DNA of 63,123 bases, from NCBI GenBank assembly GCA_031279415.1, contig JAITIP010000020.1, forward strand, positions 1-63,123, given 5' to 3'. This DNA comes from Candidatus Endomicrobium procryptotermitis (GTDB lineage Bacteria > Elusimicrobiota > Endomicrobiia > Endomicrobiales > Endomicrobiaceae). The translations under genes and the position numbers were made by a program. Below are positions 33,052 through 42,466 of the stretch, one piece after another. How positions within the stretch are numbered: the stretch's first letter is position 1; every line of letters begins with the position of its first letter. Under the pieces are notes generated by a model. That model worked only from the letters and a program-made list of their open reading frames with translations. It ran no database searches and had not been told where the DNA came from.

Positions 33052-36000
33052 ATGACATTAAAAAATACAAAAAAAAGCCTAATTGCATTTGCGGCATTAT
33101 TGTTTTTTGTTTTAGCGGGTTTTGCGGCTCCCTCGCCGGGCGGCAAAGGCCGCATAGGTTCATACAATTCGACAATGCAGCATTCAAGAGTAACCTCAAA
33201 CGTAAGTTTCCCGTATCCGACAAACAGATGGTTTAGTTCGATTTTTACCAAGCATGGTGATATACATCATTCCTCCTTTAGAATGTCGCCGTCTCCGTGG
33301 ATAATAAACACAAATACTGGGACAACTCAGCAGGGGGGGGCATATTCAAGCATAGGGTATCTTTTAGGATATCCGGAAATAACCTTTTCTGCGGACAGTG
33401 TACATAATGCGGTCAGTCTAGAGCATCCAGTGAAGCAATTTGCAGCCGTAATATCAGGGAATATATCCCCTGCCGAAGTGCTTTTAGACAGCTATTCGGA
33501 TTGGTCGGCAACTTTTATAAGCAGGAATCAAAGTGATAATACAAAATGGATAAAAACTACCATCGGTAAAGGCTTTATTTTTACTTATAATGAATATTCC
33601 GATACGGTAAATCCTTCTATACATACTTGCCTAAACACCCCAAACCCCGAACCTTTCGTCGTATATGATTCATCGGGCAATCCTCTTTCCGGAGTATATC
33701 AAGGCGATCGTATTCTTATAAGAGGTTATGATGGAGGCACATCCGGCCGCTATGTTTATTATGCCATTTACGCTCCTGAAAATACGACATTTAATATTAT
33801 CTCTGTACCTCCCGTAAATACAAGAATAGAAATCTCTTTTACTTCAGCCGATAGATATCTTTCCATAGCATTGATAACCGCAGGAGACGACAGTTCTGCT
33901 GCAAAAGATGATGCCATAGAAATTTTCAATGAATATTATAAGTACGCATATAATTTTATTACCGATACTAAAATGTCGTATGTTTTTGACAAACAAAATT
34001 CAAAGGTTAAAACTACTTTTAACTTTACTACGACGCCAAAGAGAACCGGTGCAAGTTTTCTGCCCGGCACGGTTTTTGCACTTTTTCCACATCAATGGAA
34101 AAACTCTTCCATGGCTTTAAGACCTGAAAAATATAATTTCCGTACACTTAGAGGTACGCTGAAAGTCGGGACGGGTTTTTCATTTACTACGGAAAATAAA
34201 TTTTTCGGCATCATGCCCAATCTTACGTATGAAGTGCCCGAAACTTCAAGAAACACAATGCAAAACTATATAAATACCGACAAAAATTTTTCCGCGCAGG
34301 GTTCGGCTGCAGACACGTATTACAGCGGCAAAGCTTTGGCAAAAGCGGCAAATCTCATACCGATTTTTCATCAGTTCGGGGATATTTCAAGCAGAAATCA
34401 GATGATTGAAAAATTAAAAGCCCAACTGGAGCTATGGTATAAAAACGGTTCGGGCTCAAAATATTTTGCTTATGATTCAAACTGGGGCGGCATTATCGGC
34501 ATACCTCATGCTTTCGGTTCAGAAAACTATAATGACCATCATTTTCATAATGGATACTTTATATATGCGTCTGCGATTCTTGCACTGTTTGACCCGCAGT
34601 TTGCCGACAGCAGCGAATATAAAGGAATTGTAGATTTGCTTGTAAGAGACAGTTACAGCCATATTCGCAATGATACGGATTTCCCATATTTAAGGTGTTT
34701 TGACATCTATGAAGGACATTCATGGGCAAACGGCGCGGGCGGCTCCAACGACAAAGGTATTGACCAAGAATCGTCATCAGAAGCCATGAACGCTTGGTCA
34801 GGAATATATTTATGGGGTCTTGCGTCAAACAATCAGGATTTAATGGATCTTGGCGCATACGGATACACTACGGAATATGAGGCGACAAAAGAATATTATT
34901 TAGACACTTCCGGCGAAATTTATGGCGGCACGCCTTATGCGCATAAAAGTATAGGAATACTTTGGGATAACGCAGCTGAGTATGTAGTTCATTGGAATGC
35001 CGGCGGAGAGCCACAGCAGATTATGGGTATTCAGGTGCTTCCTTTAACTCCTGCAATGCTTTACCATGGATATGATACATCTTATGCTCAAAGTTTCTAT
35101 AGTGAAATGTACGCTAATAGGACTGGTCAATTGAACAGATGGAGAGACATATGGCTTAGATATAAAGCTCTCTTTGACGCCGCAGGCGCATTGACCGATT
35201 TTATCGCAGGCGGTTTTTCAGCTGATGATGATGGCACTTCTCTGACTTTTTCTTATCATTTCATAAATTTTTTCAAGGAATATGGTACGGTTGACACAAG
35301 TATAGCTGCGGATGGTGAGTCTTTTTGTGTTATGAATAAAGGCGGCACAAAAAGCTATATAGCGTTTAACGCTTCCACAGACTCTTATAAAACCGTTACT
35401 TTCAAACCCGTAGGAGGAAGCATGCAAGTTCCCCCTATGACAACGGCCGTAACAAAAGATTTTGTAAATTTTAAATACGATTCTTTAAGAACATTGTGTG
35501 CCGACGGAAACAATTACGCTCTATTTATGAACAAATATTCGGATTTAATAACAGTATCAACTGTTTCTGTTCCTTTGATAGATTCAACGTATTATAAGAC
35601 TCTGCCTTTTGCTTTTACTGTTGAAAATTTGGAAAAGGATGTAACGGGCTATGTCTGGCTTTCAAGCATTACCATTCCCTCGGGATTTACAGCCGATCAA
35701 ATAAAAATTGCTGTTTACAATTCTGTAAATGAGTTTCCTGAGAAAACATATCCGCCGCAAGATATTATTTTTAAATCCGAAAGCGGCTCTTCCGCGACCG
35801 TTTTAATACAATCTACGTTTACGAGAACAGCAACGTACGTTCTAGTTATTCCCACGGGTTTACAGCCGCCCAACTTGAAAATAATAAGCGGTACTTTGAC
35901 AAATGCCAAAGACACATCCAATGTTTATGCGTCAATAGATCTTTACGATTCACTTAGCAAATCTACCATTACTGTATTGTCGTCTGACGGTTCGTATGAA

Positions 36001-36651
36001 ATAGAAGTTATCGAAGGCAGGAGTTATATTATTACTCCTTTTGCGGACGCATTCAAGTTTGAACCTGAAAATTATTCATTTACGACATACAATACGGATA
36101 TAACTAAACACTTTAGCGCTTTTCAAGAATATATGCTCAGCGGGATAATCTCTTTTAATGCGAAAGGACTGGGAAATTTAAAAATAAATATTTATGAAAA
36201 TGAGGGGAGTACCGCTACGATAACAACTGCAATCGATGGCAGCTATCGCGGCGAAATATATTATGGGAAAACTTATACGATAACTCCGCAATCCTCGGAA
36301 TACGATTTTTTTCCGCCCTTTCAAATTCTTAATACCGTAGGGCAATCGGATTTGAATATGAATTTTTATGCCCAAATAGCGGCCGATAGATTTATCGTTT
36401 ATCCCAACCCTTATAAACCGTCAAAGCACGGAAATATTGGGATAATGTTTTCAGGTTTAAAAAGCGGGGCCGAAATCAAGATTTATAACATTGCCGGCGA
36501 ACTTGTTTTTGAAGATAAAACTGCTATTGATGGTCCGTATGCATGGTATGGCGAAAATAATTCAGGTTATCAAGCTGCTTCTGGAATTTATATTTATTAC
36601 ATAAAATCCGGTGGAAAAGTACAAAAAGGCAAAGTGGTCATAGAAAGATAA
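33052..36651 (+). CDS. Secreted GH81 endo-beta-1,3-glucanase with C-terminal sorting-like domain
   Basis: 1199 aa from the ATG at 33052. It has a Sec signal (about 1-27), then a glycoside hydrolase family 81 domain (about 45-830). Key signatures: YPTNRWFSSIF, NYNDHHFHNGYFIYA with Asp495, RCFDIYEGHSWANG, and DQESSSEAMNAW with Glu573/Glu577, the catalytic region of GH81. GH81 enzymes cut laminarin, curdlan and fungal or yeast beta-1,3-glucan. Two carboxypeptidase-regulatory-like modules follow (about 940-1110). The last 80 residues (VYPNPYKP ... ASGIYIYYIKSGGKVQKGKVVI) resemble FlgD-Ig/type A sorting domains. A run of eight G (33333-33340) lies near the 5' end. Confidence 0.9.
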   Translation: MTLKNTKKSLIAFAALLFFVLAGFAAPSPGGKGRIGSYNSTMQHSRVTSNVSFPYPTNRWFSSIFTKHGDIHHSSFRMSPSPWIINTNTGTTQQGGAYSSIGYLLGYPEITFSADSVHNAVSLEHPVKQFAAVISGNISPAEVLLDSYSDWSATFISRNQSDNTKWIKTTIGKGFIFTYNEYSDTVNPSIHTCLNTPNPEPFVVYDSSGNPLSGVYQGDRILIRGYDGGTSGRYVYYAIYAPENTTFNIISVPPVNTRIEISFTSADRYLSIALITAGDDSSAAKDDAIEIFNEYYKYAYNFITDTKMSYVFDKQNSKVKTTFNFTTTPKRTGASFLPGTVFALFPHQWKNSSMALRPEKYNFRTLRGTLKVGTGFSFTTENKFFGIMPNLTYEVPETSRNTMQNYINTDKNFSAQGSAADTYYSGKALAKAANLIPIFHQFGDISSRNQMIEKLKAQLELWYKNGSGSKYFAYDSNWGGIIGIPHAFGSENYNDHHFHNGYFIYASAILALFDPQFADSSEYKGIVDLLVRDSYSHIRNDTDFPYLRCFDIYEGHSWANGAGGSNDKGIDQESSSEAMNAWSGIYLWGLASNNQDLMDLGAYGYTTEYEATKEYYLDTSGEIYGGTPYAHKSIGILWDNAAEYVVHWNAGGEPQQIMGIQVLPLTPAMLYHGYDTSYAQSFYSEMYANRTGQLNRWRDIWLRYKALFDAAGALTDFIAGGFSADDDGTSLTFSYHFINFFKEYGTVDTSIAADGESFCVMNKGGTKSYIAFNASTDSYKTVTFKPVGGSMQVPPMTTAVTKDFVNFKYDSLRTLCADGNNYALFMNKYSDLITVSTVSVPLIDSTYYKTLPFAFTVENLEKDVTGYVWLSSITIPSGFTADQIKIAVYNSVNEFPEKTYPPQDIIFKSESGSSATVLIQSTFTRTATYVLVIPTGLQPPNLKIISGTLTNAKDTSNVYASIDLYDSLSKSTITVLSSDGSYEIEVIEGRSYIITPFADAFKFEPENYSFTTYNTDITKHFSAFQEYMLSGIISFNAKGLGNLKINIYENEGSTATITTAIDGSYRGEIYYGKTYTITPQSSEYDFFPPFQILNTVGQSDLNMNFYAQIAADRFIVYPNPYKPSKHGNIGIMFSGLKSGAEIKIYNIAGELVFEDKTAIDGPYAWYGENNSGYQAASGIYIYYIKSGGKVQKGKVVIER

Positions 36652-36688
36652 CTCGCAGAGGTATGCGCACATTTTTCAGGAGAAGCTG

Positions 36689-39469
36689 ATGCGGAAAATT
36701 TTGAAATTTTTAGTTTTTTTATATATTTGTTTTTTATTGACGGATGCTCAGGCTGACGTTTATGTTTCGAGCGCCGCCGGATTATCAAAGGCAATATCCG
36801 ATAACGAAAGCGGCATTTTGGTTCAAAATGGAGGATTTTCTCTGGGAAGCGCTATAAACATTGCAAACTATCCCGCACAATTACATATACGCGCCGATTC
36901 AACTGCGGCAAATTTTTTTGGCAGCTCTTACGGACAGATATTTGTCATCAACGCTTCCAGTATAACTTTTCAAGATATAAATTTTAAAAATATGCAGGGA
37001 AATATTTTTATTGAATCAAAAAATTCATCCTTAAATTTTAATAATACCATATTTGAAAATAATGATTCTGGTTTTGCGCATTCGGCTTTCATGTTTGACA
37101 AAAATTCTAAAGTCAATTTTAATGAAAAAACGGAATTTGCCGATAATAAAGGCAGAGATGGCGGCGGTTTTCATACCGCATACGCGGATATGACGTTTAA
37201 CGGCAAAACTGCATTTATAAATAATAAAGCCGAAAGCGGCGGCGGTTTTTTTTCAATGGGAATATATGACGATGGCAGTTGGAACCGTTCAGCGATTAAT
37301 TTTAATGAAGAAGTAATTTTTGCCTCAAATACAGCTTCTTTATCGGGCGGGGGTTTTTTTGTTTCTGCAAGCGGCATTAATTTTAAAGAAAGTATCTTCA
37401 AATACAATAAAGCGAAAACTGACGGCGGAGCCGGTATTGTTTCCGGCGCAAGCGTAAATTTCGGCGGGGTTGCCTTATTTGAAAAAAATAAATCAGACAG
37501 AAATGGCGGTGCTTTATATATTACGATGAATTATGTAGATACCGTTGATTTTCAGTCCACTTCGGAGTTTAAGGAAAATAACTCGGGAGGCAGCGGCGGA
37601 GCGATATATATGTACGATTCAGTAGTAAATCTGAAAAATGCAAATTTTACAGGCAATAAAGCGGGAGAAAACGGTGGTGCGGTTTTTCTGCGCGGTGATG
37701 CGGAATATGAAAGTTACGCGCAGTTGAATATTAATACGGTTAATAATAGCGCGTCAGACAATAAAACCATTTTTCAGGGCAATATGGCAGCAAGTGAGTC
37801 AAACGCCTTATATCTTGCCGAGTATTCAAGAGTAACTTTTATGACGAATACAGGCGCTTCCGTTGAGATATATGATGGCATTAACTCCGATACGAATACG
37901 GCTTTTATGGTTATAAAAGGAGCGGGCAATTTTAATCTTTATGCGGACGCTTCTCTTTATAATCTTGAATTAAACACGGGCAATTTTAATCTTGGGCCAT
38001 CAAGCAGGGTTGAAGTTATAAATTTGGATGTGGATAAAGATTCAGTTTTAAATATGCGTAGTTTGTCGGCTTCAAACCTGTTAAACGTCAAAAATTTTAA
38101 TTTTGACGGTACTTTAAAAGTTGATGGGAACAAAATAGTTGCAGTGACGACCAAATTGGGAGCAAATAGCAGGCTTGATATACAAACGGATGCGGCTGTA
38201 AATGCTTCGAAAAATTACAGAAAAAGGTATTACAAAATTCTCAATTATGAAACATTAAACGGTTCTTTCGGATATATAACGCTTAATAATGGTTTATCTT
38301 TGTCAGCGCTGAGTGTTGACAGTTCTATATTGAATATTGACAATTGGCTTGTTGTGTCTTTGAAGGGAAACGACACTTCGACAAAATTTTCTGAAATTTC
38401 CGGACTTTCATATAATCAGATGCAGGTCGCAAAAACTTTTGACAGTATTTCTTCCCGGACGATAAGCTTTGACCTTGACGAACAAATCTCAGCTATTGAA
38501 GTTCTTGACAATGATGATCTTAAAAAGTCGGCTTTTCTTGACGCTTCGGGATATTTTCTTGCCAATATCATAAGAAGCGCGGCTTTTGAAAGCGGTAAAC
38601 AGGATATTTATAACAGAATAAGATATCAAGATATCAATACTCGTAACGTAAACGGAATATGGGTGCAGGCAACAGTTCAAAATAGCGAAATTGATGAAGA
38701 TGAAAATTCGGCTGACAAATATAAAGATTACGAAACAGGCGCTCTTTCCGGATGGGACATAATGTTCGATGATTATGGTTTTCTTTTAGGCGTATATGGA
38801 AAATACGCAAAACATCATATACAGCAGGATTTAAAAAATGAAGCGGTGCTTGAAGGTTTTGGTGCAGGCATTTATATGGGAATTCTTAAAGATGATTGGG
38901 AAATAAAATCTTTTCTATCAGCCGGTAGGAATAATTTTGTTGCTGAAAGATACATAAATTATGCCTCTCGTACGGCTGAATCAGATTTTTCTGCAATGAC
39001 CGTTTCGGCTGATTTTGAAGGCGCTATAAGAAGTTATGTTACAGAAGCTGTGTTATTAAGACCTTTTACTGGAATCGAATTTAAAAATGTTGCTTATGAT
39101 TCTTTTAACGAAAAAAACGCCGGCGGCTTGTCTTTAAACGTCAACAATGGGAACTATTCCAGAAGCACTGCGCGCATAGGGTTGAGCGTAGGAAGCGATG
39201 AAGACGTCTCATTTGAGTGGTATGCTGCAGTTGAAGGAAAATATCTTTTAACCGATGAAACTTCAGAAATAATTTCTTCTTTTGCGGCTGCGCCGGACAA
39301 ATTTACAAGTAAAGGTGCCAAAGAGGGAAGCACAATAATAAGTTTCGGCGCAGGCAGCTCTTACAGAATTCTGCACAGTTTTAAAATTTTTGCCAATATG
39401 AGTTATCAGTATTCTGATGGTTATCACAATATCTATACATCCGCAGGCATAAGAGCGATGATTGACTGA
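36689..39469 (+). CDS. Autotransporter with Pmp-like beta-helix passenger
   Basis: 926 aa. It has a Sec signal (about 1-22) and a beta-helical passenger (about 25-520) with many G-G-A/G-G-G-F and F-x-x-N repeats (DGGGFHTAY, SGGGFF, DGGAGIV, NGGALY, SGGAIYMY, NGGAVFL), the pattern of chlamydial polymorphic membrane proteins. It ends in a 12-stranded autotransporter barrel (about 655-926; NGIWVQATV ... FLLGVYGKYAKH ... FKIFANMSYQYSDG ... SAGIRAMID). Likely a surface adhesin. Short homopolymers occur in the passenger (T8 near 37248, T7 near 37353). A barrel-only relative follows 49 bp later. Confidence 0.88.
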   Translation: MRKILKFLVFLYICFLLTDAQADVYVSSAAGLSKAISDNESGILVQNGGFSLGSAINIANYPAQLHIRADSTAANFFGSSYGQIFVINASSITFQDINFKNMQGNIFIESKNSSLNFNNTIFENNDSGFAHSAFMFDKNSKVNFNEKTEFADNKGRDGGGFHTAYADMTFNGKTAFINNKAESGGGFFSMGIYDDGSWNRSAINFNEEVIFASNTASLSGGGFFVSASGINFKESIFKYNKAKTDGGAGIVSGASVNFGGVALFEKNKSDRNGGALYITMNYVDTVDFQSTSEFKENNSGGSGGAIYMYDSVVNLKNANFTGNKAGENGGAVFLRGDAEYESYAQLNINTVNNSASDNKTIFQGNMAASESNALYLAEYSRVTFMTNTGASVEIYDGINSDTNTAFMVIKGAGNFNLYADASLYNLELNTGNFNLGPSSRVEVINLDVDKDSVLNMRSLSASNLLNVKNFNFDGTLKVDGNKIVAVTTKLGANSRLDIQTDAAVNASKNYRKRYYKILNYETLNGSFGYITLNNGLSLSALSVDSSILNIDNWLVVSLKGNDTSTKFSEISGLSYNQMQVAKTFDSISSRTISFDLDEQISAIEVLDNDDLKKSAFLDASGYFLANIIRSAAFESGKQDIYNRIRYQDINTRNVNGIWVQATVQNSEIDEDENSADKYKDYETGALSGWDIMFDDYGFLLGVYGKYAKHHIQQDLKNEAVLEGFGAGIYMGILKDDWEIKSFLSAGRNNFVAERYINYASRTAESDFSAMTVSADFEGAIRSYVTEAVLLRPFTGIEFKNVAYDSFNEKNAGGLSLNVNNGNYSRSTARIGLSVGSDEDVSFEWYAAVEGKYLLTDETSEIISSFAAAPDKFTSKGAKEGSTIISFGAGSSYRILHSFKIFANMSYQYSDGYHNIYTSAGIRAMID

Positions 39470-39518
39470 GTAAATAAAAGGGGTTAATATTTTTTTATAT
39501 TTGAAGCTCGGAGGGGTT

Positions 39519-40499
39519 ATGCAGTTAAAAAAATTATTACTTATTTTAATGTTTTTATTTTTATCTACATCGGCGGCATTTGCGCAGTCTTACGGTTTTG
39601 CCGCCAATATCATAAATGCCGTAGGCAGTCGAAGCGACAGAACAAAAATATATGATAAACTTGCGATAGTTACTCATGGCAATCAAAAGTATATCAATGA
39701 TATATGGCTTCAAACAAAATATGAAAATTTCAATCTTGTAAACGATGAAAACTCAAAAGGTAGTTTTAATGATGATGTCGGCGGTCTAAGTTTTGGTTGT
39801 GAAAAGGAAATCTTTAAGAATATTTTACTTGGCTTTTTCGGCAAATATGATAGTCATTCGATATCACAGGAAAATAGCAGGGCTAGTGTTAACTCTTATG
39901 GCATAGGCGCATATGGGAGCTATTTGTACGGTGATTTTGATTTTAGAGGGATGCTCAGTTTTTCTGGTTTACAGTATGTCACTTCGCGAAATATAGCAAA
40001 TAATGATAAAGCGAGAGCCGATTTTAACGGCTATGGAATCGCCGCTGATATTGAAGCTGTTATGTGGTTTGAAATGACTTCGGAAATTAATCTGAGACCT
40101 TTTTTTGGTATAAATATATCTCACAGTGGATATGGCAGTTCAAATGAAATCGGAGCAGGCAGCATGAACCTCAATACTGAAGGTGGAAATTTTTTAAGAA
40201 GTGCTATGCGCATAGGTGCTGGTTTGAATGGGAAATATGAGAAGTTCGGCTGGTATAGCGGGCTTGAAATGGAATATATAATTTCGGGACAATATACAGA
40301 AATAGAAAGTAGACTCAGCGGCACAAATGTTAAAATTAAATCTAAAGGCGGGAAAAATGCTGCCGCTTTGGCAGGCATAAACGCCGGCTGTGATTATGAT
40401 ATAACAAAGCAGATAAAAACTTATGTAAATTTAGGTTATAAAGTTAACTATTCCGTAAGCGATTTCGGTGCAAATACGGGAATTATTTTTATTTTTTGA
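39519..40499 (+). CDS. Barrel-only autotransporter-type outer membrane protein
   Basis: 326 aa from the ATG at 39519 (GGAGGGG upstream). It has a Sec signal (about 1-23) and then an autotransporter barrel with the same strand pattern as the preceding protein (INDIWLQTKYENFN, FKNILLGFFGKYDSH, NSYGIGAYGSYLY, GGNFLRSAMRIGAGL, IKTYVNLGYKVNYS). It has no passenger domain: only about 40 residues precede the barrel. It probably arose by duplication of the neighbour with loss of the passenger. It could be a stand-alone porin or translocator. Confidence 0.8.
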   Translation: MQLKKLLLILMFLFLSTSAAFAQSYGFAANIINAVGSRSDRTKIYDKLAIVTHGNQKYINDIWLQTKYENFNLVNDENSKGSFNDDVGGLSFGCEKEIFKNILLGFFGKYDSHSISQENSRASVNSYGIGAYGSYLYGDFDFRGMLSFSGLQYVTSRNIANNDKARADFNGYGIAADIEAVMWFEMTSEINLRPFFGINISHSGYGSSNEIGAGSMNLNTEGGNFLRSAMRIGAGLNGKYEKFGWYSGLEMEYIISGQYTEIESRLSGTNVKIKSKGGKNAAALAGINAGCDYDITKQIKTYVNLGYKVNYSVSDFGANTGIIFIF

Positions 40500-40534
40500 T
40501 TCGTTTTAAATATTAAAAATTTTGGTGGAAAAAT

Positions 40535-41248
40535 ATGGAAGGACTTGGGAAGTTTCCTGTTTTGACAAGTTTTGCGGCGGGCATATTAACTTTTGTCAGT
40601 CCTTGTATTTTACCCTTGATTCCCGCTTTTGTCTCATTCATAACTGGTACGTCCATAGAAGATTTACGTGGATATAAGACTTCTCTCGGCAGCACGTTTT
40701 TAAAATCTTTAATTTTTATTTTAGGGTTTAGCACGGTTTTTATAATTTTCGGTATGTCGGCGAGCTGGTTGGGCGGGCTGCTGATTGAATACAGGGATTG
40801 GCTGCGTTATGGCGGCGGTGCTGTAGTAATAATTCTGGGCGTCCATATGACCAGCCTTGTCAGGATAAAATTTTTATACAGGCAGGTTTCCGTTTTCGGA
40901 AAAATTAAATCTAGCGTAACATGGATAGGCACATTTTTTGTGGGTTCTGCTTTTGTTTTAGGCTGGACTCCTTGTGTTGGACCTGTGCTTGCTTCAATAT
41001 TGATTTTGGCTTCAACTCAAGAGAACGCTAAAAGCGGTTTTTGGCTTTTGTCGGTCTATTCGCTCGGACTTGCCGTTCCTTTTATGCTTACTTCGCTTTT
41101 TATTAACCGCTTTTTAAAATTTTTTAACTTTATAAAAAATTATTACAAAATTATTGAAATTATCTCTGGGATTCTTTTAGTTGCCGTAGGAATACTTATC
41201 ATTACAGATGGCATGATGAGAATAACAGAATTCCTTTTAAAAATATAG
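40535..41248 (+). CDS. ccdA: CcdA-like thiol:disulfide transmembrane reductase
   Basis: 237 aa with six predicted membrane segments. The two redox cysteines are in the conserved places: TFVSPCILPLIPAF in helix 1 and LGWTPCVGPVLASIL in helix 4. CcdA passes electrons from cytoplasmic thioredoxin to periplasmic thiol proteins, for cytochrome c or disulfide reduction. No thioredoxin-like partner or cytochrome gene is adjacent. It is upstream of tatA/tatC and periplasmic Fe-S genes on the same strand, but separated by 259 bp. Confidence 0.93.
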   Translation: MEGLGKFPVLTSFAAGILTFVSPCILPLIPAFVSFITGTSIEDLRGYKTSLGSTFLKSLIFILGFSTVFIIFGMSASWLGGLLIEYRDWLRYGGGAVVIILGVHMTSLVRIKFLYRQVSVFGKIKSSVTWIGTFFVGSAFVLGWTPCVGPVLASILILASTQENAKSGFWLLSVYSLGLAVPFMLTSLFINRFLKFFNFIKNYYKIIEIISGILLVAVGILIITDGMMRITEFLLKI

Positions 41249-41507
41249 GGCAGAGTGGTGAGAAGATTGGAAATTTAGCGATGACAATTTCCTTGTTTAT
41301 CATTGTGTGTGTAAGTCGCACCATCTTTACATGAACTCGAAAAGTCGGTTCTCAAATCCCGTCGCGTAATGTCTTAATACGGGGTTGTCAAACTTCTAAG
41401 TTTGTGTAGTTTAGTAACTGCATCGGATTTTGTCGGTTCATCGTCAGTATTGCCATAAAAATGAAGAAGCAATCAATAATAAAATAACAGCCGTAACGGA
41501 GGCTCAA
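41249..41507. other. Intergenic stretch between ccdA and tatA
   Basis: About 260 bp with no recognisable gene or RNA. It contains GAAAAG-x-CGGTTCTC, which also occurs near 53028 before the porin gene in an otherwise weakly similar setting. This may be chance or a faint repeat. Confidence 0.35.
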
Positions 41508-41723
41508 ATGTTCGGGATAGGATGGCAGGAAGTATTGGTGATTCTTATTTTGGCATTGCTTTTATTCGGGGCAAAAAGGCTGCCTGGAATAGCAAAATCG
41601 CTTGGAAGTTCCATTCAGGAATTTAAAAAAGGAATGGATGCCAATAATAAAGCCGAAAACGATGAAAAAAGTGAAACAAATAAAATTGAAGATAAAAAAG
41701 ATGAAATAAAACCACAAAAATGA
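41508..41723 (+). CDS. tatA: Twin-arginine translocase subunit TatA
   Basis: 71 aa from the ATG at 41508 (CGGAGG upstream). Single N-terminal membrane helix (WQEVLVILILALLLFGAKRLPGIA), amphipathic helix (LGSSIQEFKKGM), and an acidic Lys/Glu tail. It forms the protein-conducting assembly of the Tat system. No separate tatB is present. It overlaps tatC by 4 bp. Confidence 0.95.
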   Translation: MFGIGWQEVLVILILALLLFGAKRLPGIAKSLGSSIQEFKKGMDANNKAENDEKSETNKIEDKKDEIKPQK

Positions 41724-42466
41724 GAATGAGTGTAACCGACCATCTTGAAGAGCTAAGATGGCGCATAATCCGCTGTGTAATATATATTGCCGCTGCTTCC
41801 GCTGTTTCGCTGTTTTTTACTGAAAAGATTCTTTATATTATAAAACTTCCTTCACAAAATATAATAGAAAATTTTTTAATACTCAAACCGGCGCAATCCA
41901 TAGCTATTTATATCAAAATCGCTTTTTTTTCTGGATTAGCCGCGGCGGCTCTGCCGATTTGGTATGAACTGTTCGCTTTTATAAAGCCTGCTGCTTTAAA
42001 AGAGCAAAATATATCCGCAATAAAATGGATGTTTTCGGCGTTTGTTTTATTTGTATCTGGGATGTTGTTTACATATTTTGTGATTTTACCTAAAGCTATC
42101 GGTTTTCTTATGGGGTTGTCGCAAAATCTTACGGGAACGCCGAACCAGATAACTTTAACTTCATATGTTTCTTTTGTAGCTGCTTTGATTTTTTGTGGCG
42201 GAACGATATTTCAGATTCCTCTTATGGTTTATATTCTTACAAAACTCGATTTGATTACTCCAAAACTTTTGGCGGGAAAAAGAAAAGAAGCATATTTTGT
42301 TTTGTGCATAATAGCTGCAGTAATTACGCCGACCACTGACGTTTTCAGTATGGCTTTGTTTATTTGCCCGATGATAATTTTGTACGAATTTGGAGTCATT
42401 CTTTCAAAAACGGTCTATAAAAAAAGGATTGTTCCGGGAGGAGAAGTTTATGAACAAAAAGATTGA
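41720..42466 (+). CDS. tatC: Twin-arginine translocase subunit TatC
   Basis: 248 aa with six membrane segments. TatC features: MTDHLEELRWRI-like start (SVTDHLEELRWRIIRC) and the conserved Glu/Pro residues of the signal-recognition face (FAFIKPAALKEQ). It recognises twin-arginine signal peptides. It is followed by two genes whose products carry Tat-like signals with Arg-Lys. The stop lies inside the next gene. Confidence 0.96.
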   Translation: MRMSVTDHLEELRWRIIRCVIYIAAASAVSLFFTEKILYIIKLPSQNIIENFLILKPAQSIAIYIKIAFFSGLAAAALPIWYELFAFIKPAALKEQNISAIKWMFSAFVLFVSGMLFTYFVILPKAIGFLMGLSQNLTGTPNQITLTSYVSFVAALIFCGGTIFQIPLMVYILTKLDLITPKLLAGKRKEAYFVLCIIAAVITPTTDVFSMALFICPMIILYEFGVILSKTVYKKRIVPGGEVYEQKD

